Source of the DNA: Streptomyces sp. HPF1205
GTDB lineage: Bacteria > Actinomycetota > Actinomycetes > Streptomycetales > Streptomycetaceae
Length of the DNA: 64,000 nucleotides
Direction: 5' to 3'
NCBI RefSeq assembly: GCF_020400825.1
Contig: NZ_JAINVH010000019.1
Coordinates: forward strand, 1 to 64,000
Below the pieces are notes generated by a model, which did not search any database, had not been told where the DNA came from, and saw nothing but the letters and a program-made list of their open reading frames with translations. The translations under genes were made by a program, and so were the position numbers. Positions 62,260 to 64,000 of the stretch are shown in pieces. Positions within the stretch are counted from its first letter, which is position 1. Each line of letters starts with the position of its first letter.

Positions 62260-62430
62260 TCAGCAGGTGCTGCGGTCGGAGTCGTCCACGAACACCCCCG
62301 GCCAGTCGGAGCCGCCCGAGTCGTTGCTGTCGTTGTCGTCGGCGTAGCCGTAGCCGCAGTCGAACGGACTGATGACATTGCTGCTGTTGGTGGTGACGGT
62401 GATGTCCTTGGCGTCAAGCGATTTGGCCAT
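62260..62430 (-). CDS. RiPP-type precursor peptide 2 (56 residues)
   Basis: 56 residues from MAKSLDAKDITVTTNSSN, then VISPFDC, then a variable core (GYGYADDNDSNDSGGSDWPG, VFVDDSDRS) ending TC. Ribosome site CAGGGG lies 8 bp upstream. The leader matches precursor 1 with a one-residue gap (NSS against NSSS); the core shares only composition (Asp, Asn, Gly and aromatic residues) and the flanking cysteines, Cys25 and Cys56. Upstream gene of the operon; too short for ordinary gene callers. Confidence 0.82.
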   Translation of the reverse strand: MAKSLDAKDITVTTNSSNVISPFDCGYGYADDNDSNDSGGSDWPGVFVDDSDRSTC

Positions 62431-62511
62431 CTCGTACCCCTGTCCCGTGTCGCAGTGCGCACCGACGGGTGCGCATCCGGATATCGGCGGTCAGCCTTTC
62501 CGATACCGAAC

Positions 62512-62537
62512 CGGGTGTCTTGCACGAATCCGACCTG
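62512..62537 (-). repeat. 26-bp element upstream of precursor 2
   Basis: Second copy of the element at 62196-62221 (two mismatches), 81 bp before the precursor 2 start. The almost equal spacing in both copies suggests each precursor has its own promoter or regulator site, kept after tandem duplication. Confidence 0.7.
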
Positions 62538-62770
62538 AGAGCCTGACGCTGGCGGGGATCTTGGAATCCGGAGCCGCCGATCATGACGGACAAGCCGAAC
62601 AGGCGGTCCGTTTCCCCTCGTCAGGGGTCGGTGTGCGGGTTGATCGCCTGGTACTGCAACGGTGTCCGCCGTGACGGGTGGGCAGGTCTCTCAGGAGGCT
62701 CTCACGGAGAGGGTGGCACCGAGCGGCGGCCCATAACGAGGCGGGGCAGTGTCGTCACGCCGGTGCACGA

Positions 62771-62809
62771 AGCCCGCTGGCGGAGCATATCGCTCCAGCT
62801 CAGCGGGCT
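62771..62809. terminator. Hairpin between the precursor genes and the integrase remnant
   Basis: AGCCCGCTG (62771-62779) pairs with CAGCGGGCT (62801-62809); an inner GGAGC/GCTCC stem continues it. It separates the RiPP-type operon from the integrase remnant and would end transcription arriving from the latter. Confidence 0.5.
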
Positions 62810-62830
62810 CCTTCGCGTCTACGGTGACTC

Positions 62831-63112
62831 TCAGCGGACCACCCGCGGATGCCGCTTCGAGCGATCTCGTGGGACCACTTTGGGACCAGGGGCGGTTTCG
62901 GGTGTCATCTGGGTGTGGGTTTCGGCGCCGCTCAGGTGCGCGGACAGGGCGGCCCCGGCCAGGTGGATCGAGCGCCGGTCGGGGTGCAGGTAGCGCTGAG
63001 TCGTGGTGAGCGAGCCGTGTCCGGCGATCTTGCGAAGGACGTGCAGGGGCACGCCGGCATCGGCCATCCACATCAGGCCCGTGTGCCGGAGGTCCAGTGG
63101 ACCGAGGACCAC
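62831..63112 (-). pseudogene. Tyrosine-type integrase, C-terminal fragment
   Basis: LDLRHTGLMWMADAGVPLHV, LRKIAGHGSLTTTQRYLHPD: the Arg-His pair, the GH box and the catalytic Tyr of a tyrosine recombinase. The N-terminal and central parts are missing. It sits directly upstream of the RiPP-type locus, which hints that the locus may once have been carried or trimmed by an integrative element. Confidence 0.72.
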
Positions 63113-63309
63113 CGCGCGGACTTCCGCTGACCGCTACGCCAGGCTGCTGCCCGAGAAGGGCGTCCGCCCCCAGCGGTTGCCCTTCTCGCAGCGGATACGG
63201 GCACGTTCCTCGCGCCGAGCGCCGAGCACCGAGCACGTCAGGGCGGCGGCGCTGCCCCGGCGCGGGGAACGGTGAAGGGCCCGGGTCGGACGGGTGAGCC
63301 GCGGAAGCG

Positions 63310-63855
63310 TCATTCCGGGCTCTCATAGAGCACCGTCGTCGCCGCGCTGTGCGCGGCCGCGGCGATGTCCGACGCTTCGGCGCTGACGGCGCCCGTCAGT
63401 TTTCCCATGGCCTGCGAGGCGCTGGTGCCCTGCTCGACCGCGTCCCCGCCCAGGTCCTTGGCCATCTGCTCCAGTTCGTTCTTCAGCGCCTCGCAGTTGC
63501 CCTTGGTCACGGCCGTGTAGCCCCGCATCATGTCGGCCACGGCGCCTTGCCAGGCCCCGCGGGTGGCGCTCGCGGCGTCCTCGAGCTTCTCCGCCGCCTG
63601 CTCCATCCAGTACGCCGCACCCCCCATCGGTGTCATGGGTCCGGGCGCGATGTACACGGAGATCTCCGCCACCCCGTTGCTGTCCCAGTCCAGCTGGCCC
63701 AGGGGAACGTCGAACACCGAGCTTCCCCAGCCCTGCTGGTGGTTGGACGGATCGCCGCCCCCTCCACCGGCAAGTTCGAGGAGTGCCCGGCGCAACAGGT
63801 CCAGCGACTGGTAGGCCTGGTAAAGATCACGGTCATGCAAGAAGTCGCCGCCCAT
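63310..63855 (-). CDS. ESX/WXG100-like secretion-associated protein
   Basis: 181 residues, ATG behind GGAGGAGAGGTGCC. Mostly helical and acidic: YQAYQSLDLLRRALLELAGG, MEQAAEKLEDAASATRGAWQ, GAVADMMRGYTAVTKGN. The W-x-G-like turn (AWQGAVADMM) after a helix resembles WXG100/ESX-type proteins and the helical heads of type VII secretion substrates. No toxin or catalytic domain is attached within this frame. Assignment is by general resemblance. Confidence 0.55.
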   Translation of the reverse strand: MGGDFLHDRDLYQAYQSLDLLRRALLELAGGGGGDPSNHQQGWGSSVFDVPLGQLDWDSNGVAEISVYIAPGPMTPMGGAAYWMEQAAEKLEDAASATRGAWQGAVADMMRGYTAVTKGNCEALKNELEQMAKDLGGDAVEQGTSASQAMGKLTGAVSAEASDIAAAAHSAATTVLYESPE

Positions 63856-64000
63856 GGCACCTCTCCTCCGTAAGTGGCTGCTTCCCCTGGCGGCCGCAAG
63901 GTCCGGCTGTCCCACAACGGCGCCTGGCCGCCGACAAGCCCTCACCGCCCGCGCACAGTTGCCGACCCACATGGGAAACCGCCCGGCCGGACACACGGGG

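Noticed and set aside
60231..62372. 713-residue plus-strand frame opposite the exporter, oxygenase and precursors
   Set aside because: Antisense to three supported genes and low in complexity.
1..64000. CRISPR array or cas genes
   Set aside because: No regularly spaced direct repeats and no Cas-like proteins; the only tandem repeats are short in-gene repeats.

Overview
The window is high-GC actinomycete DNA, almost certainly Streptomyces. Evidence: GTG starts and ATGA/GTGA stop-start overlaps, a perfect CebR box, PucR and ECF41-type regulators, small Sec-secreted proteins and Streptomyces-type IS elements. The density of IS fragments, integrase remnants and frameshifted genes suggests a chromosome arm or other accessory region. 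All calls come from reading the sequence and from family knowledge; no database search was run.

Layout. 1-4.1 kb: an IS256-type transposase gene split by a complete ISAzo13-like element, followed by an IS701-type remnant. 4.1-11 kb: a secreted lectin, a LuxR regulator, a TetR/SDR pair, and a graveyard of IS5, IS3, APH and reductase fragments. 11-14.2 kb: an XRE/MmyB-type regulator divergent from an SDR-SDR-tautomerase operon. 14.2-15.7 kb: a scar made of a GDSL remnant, the 3' half of a tRNA-Pro (att-like), an integrase remnant, a LacI head and an IS3 end. 15.8-25.5 kb: a divergent sugar locus. A ribose-type ABC importer faces an L-fuconate dehydratase, an SDR (frameshifted here) and LutABC, consistent with non-phosphorylative L-fucose catabolism whose L-lactate product is oxidised by LutABC. 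26-35 kb: a Gly/Pro-rich membrane protein, a TPR protein, a pectate lyase with a CebR box, and a very large GH95-like secreted hydrolase. The hydrolase carries an upstream motif resembling the operator of the fucose locus.

35-43 kb: a heliorhodopsin, a DUF6233-like protein, PP2C and transposase fragments, and an ECF41 sigma factor/NmrA module bounded by outward-facing IS5-type ends. 43-54 kb: a GNAT, a membrane-anchored STAND-like ATPase, RHS and sialidase fragments, a MarR/hydrolase pair, a membrane Ser/Thr kinase and an AraC regulator.

55.8-62.5 kb: a compact candidate RiPP (ribosomal peptide) locus. Two tandem paralogous precursor peptides of 55 and 56 residues lie upstream of a JmjC/cupin_4 oxygenase, an ABC exporter, a DCC-type thiol oxidoreductase and a small secreted protein. 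The last three enzyme/transport genes overlap, and a PucR-type regulator converges on the locus. Each precursor has a near-identical 26-bp element at the same distance upstream. This is the most likely undescribed system in the window. A truncated integrase and an ESX/WXG-like protein close the window.
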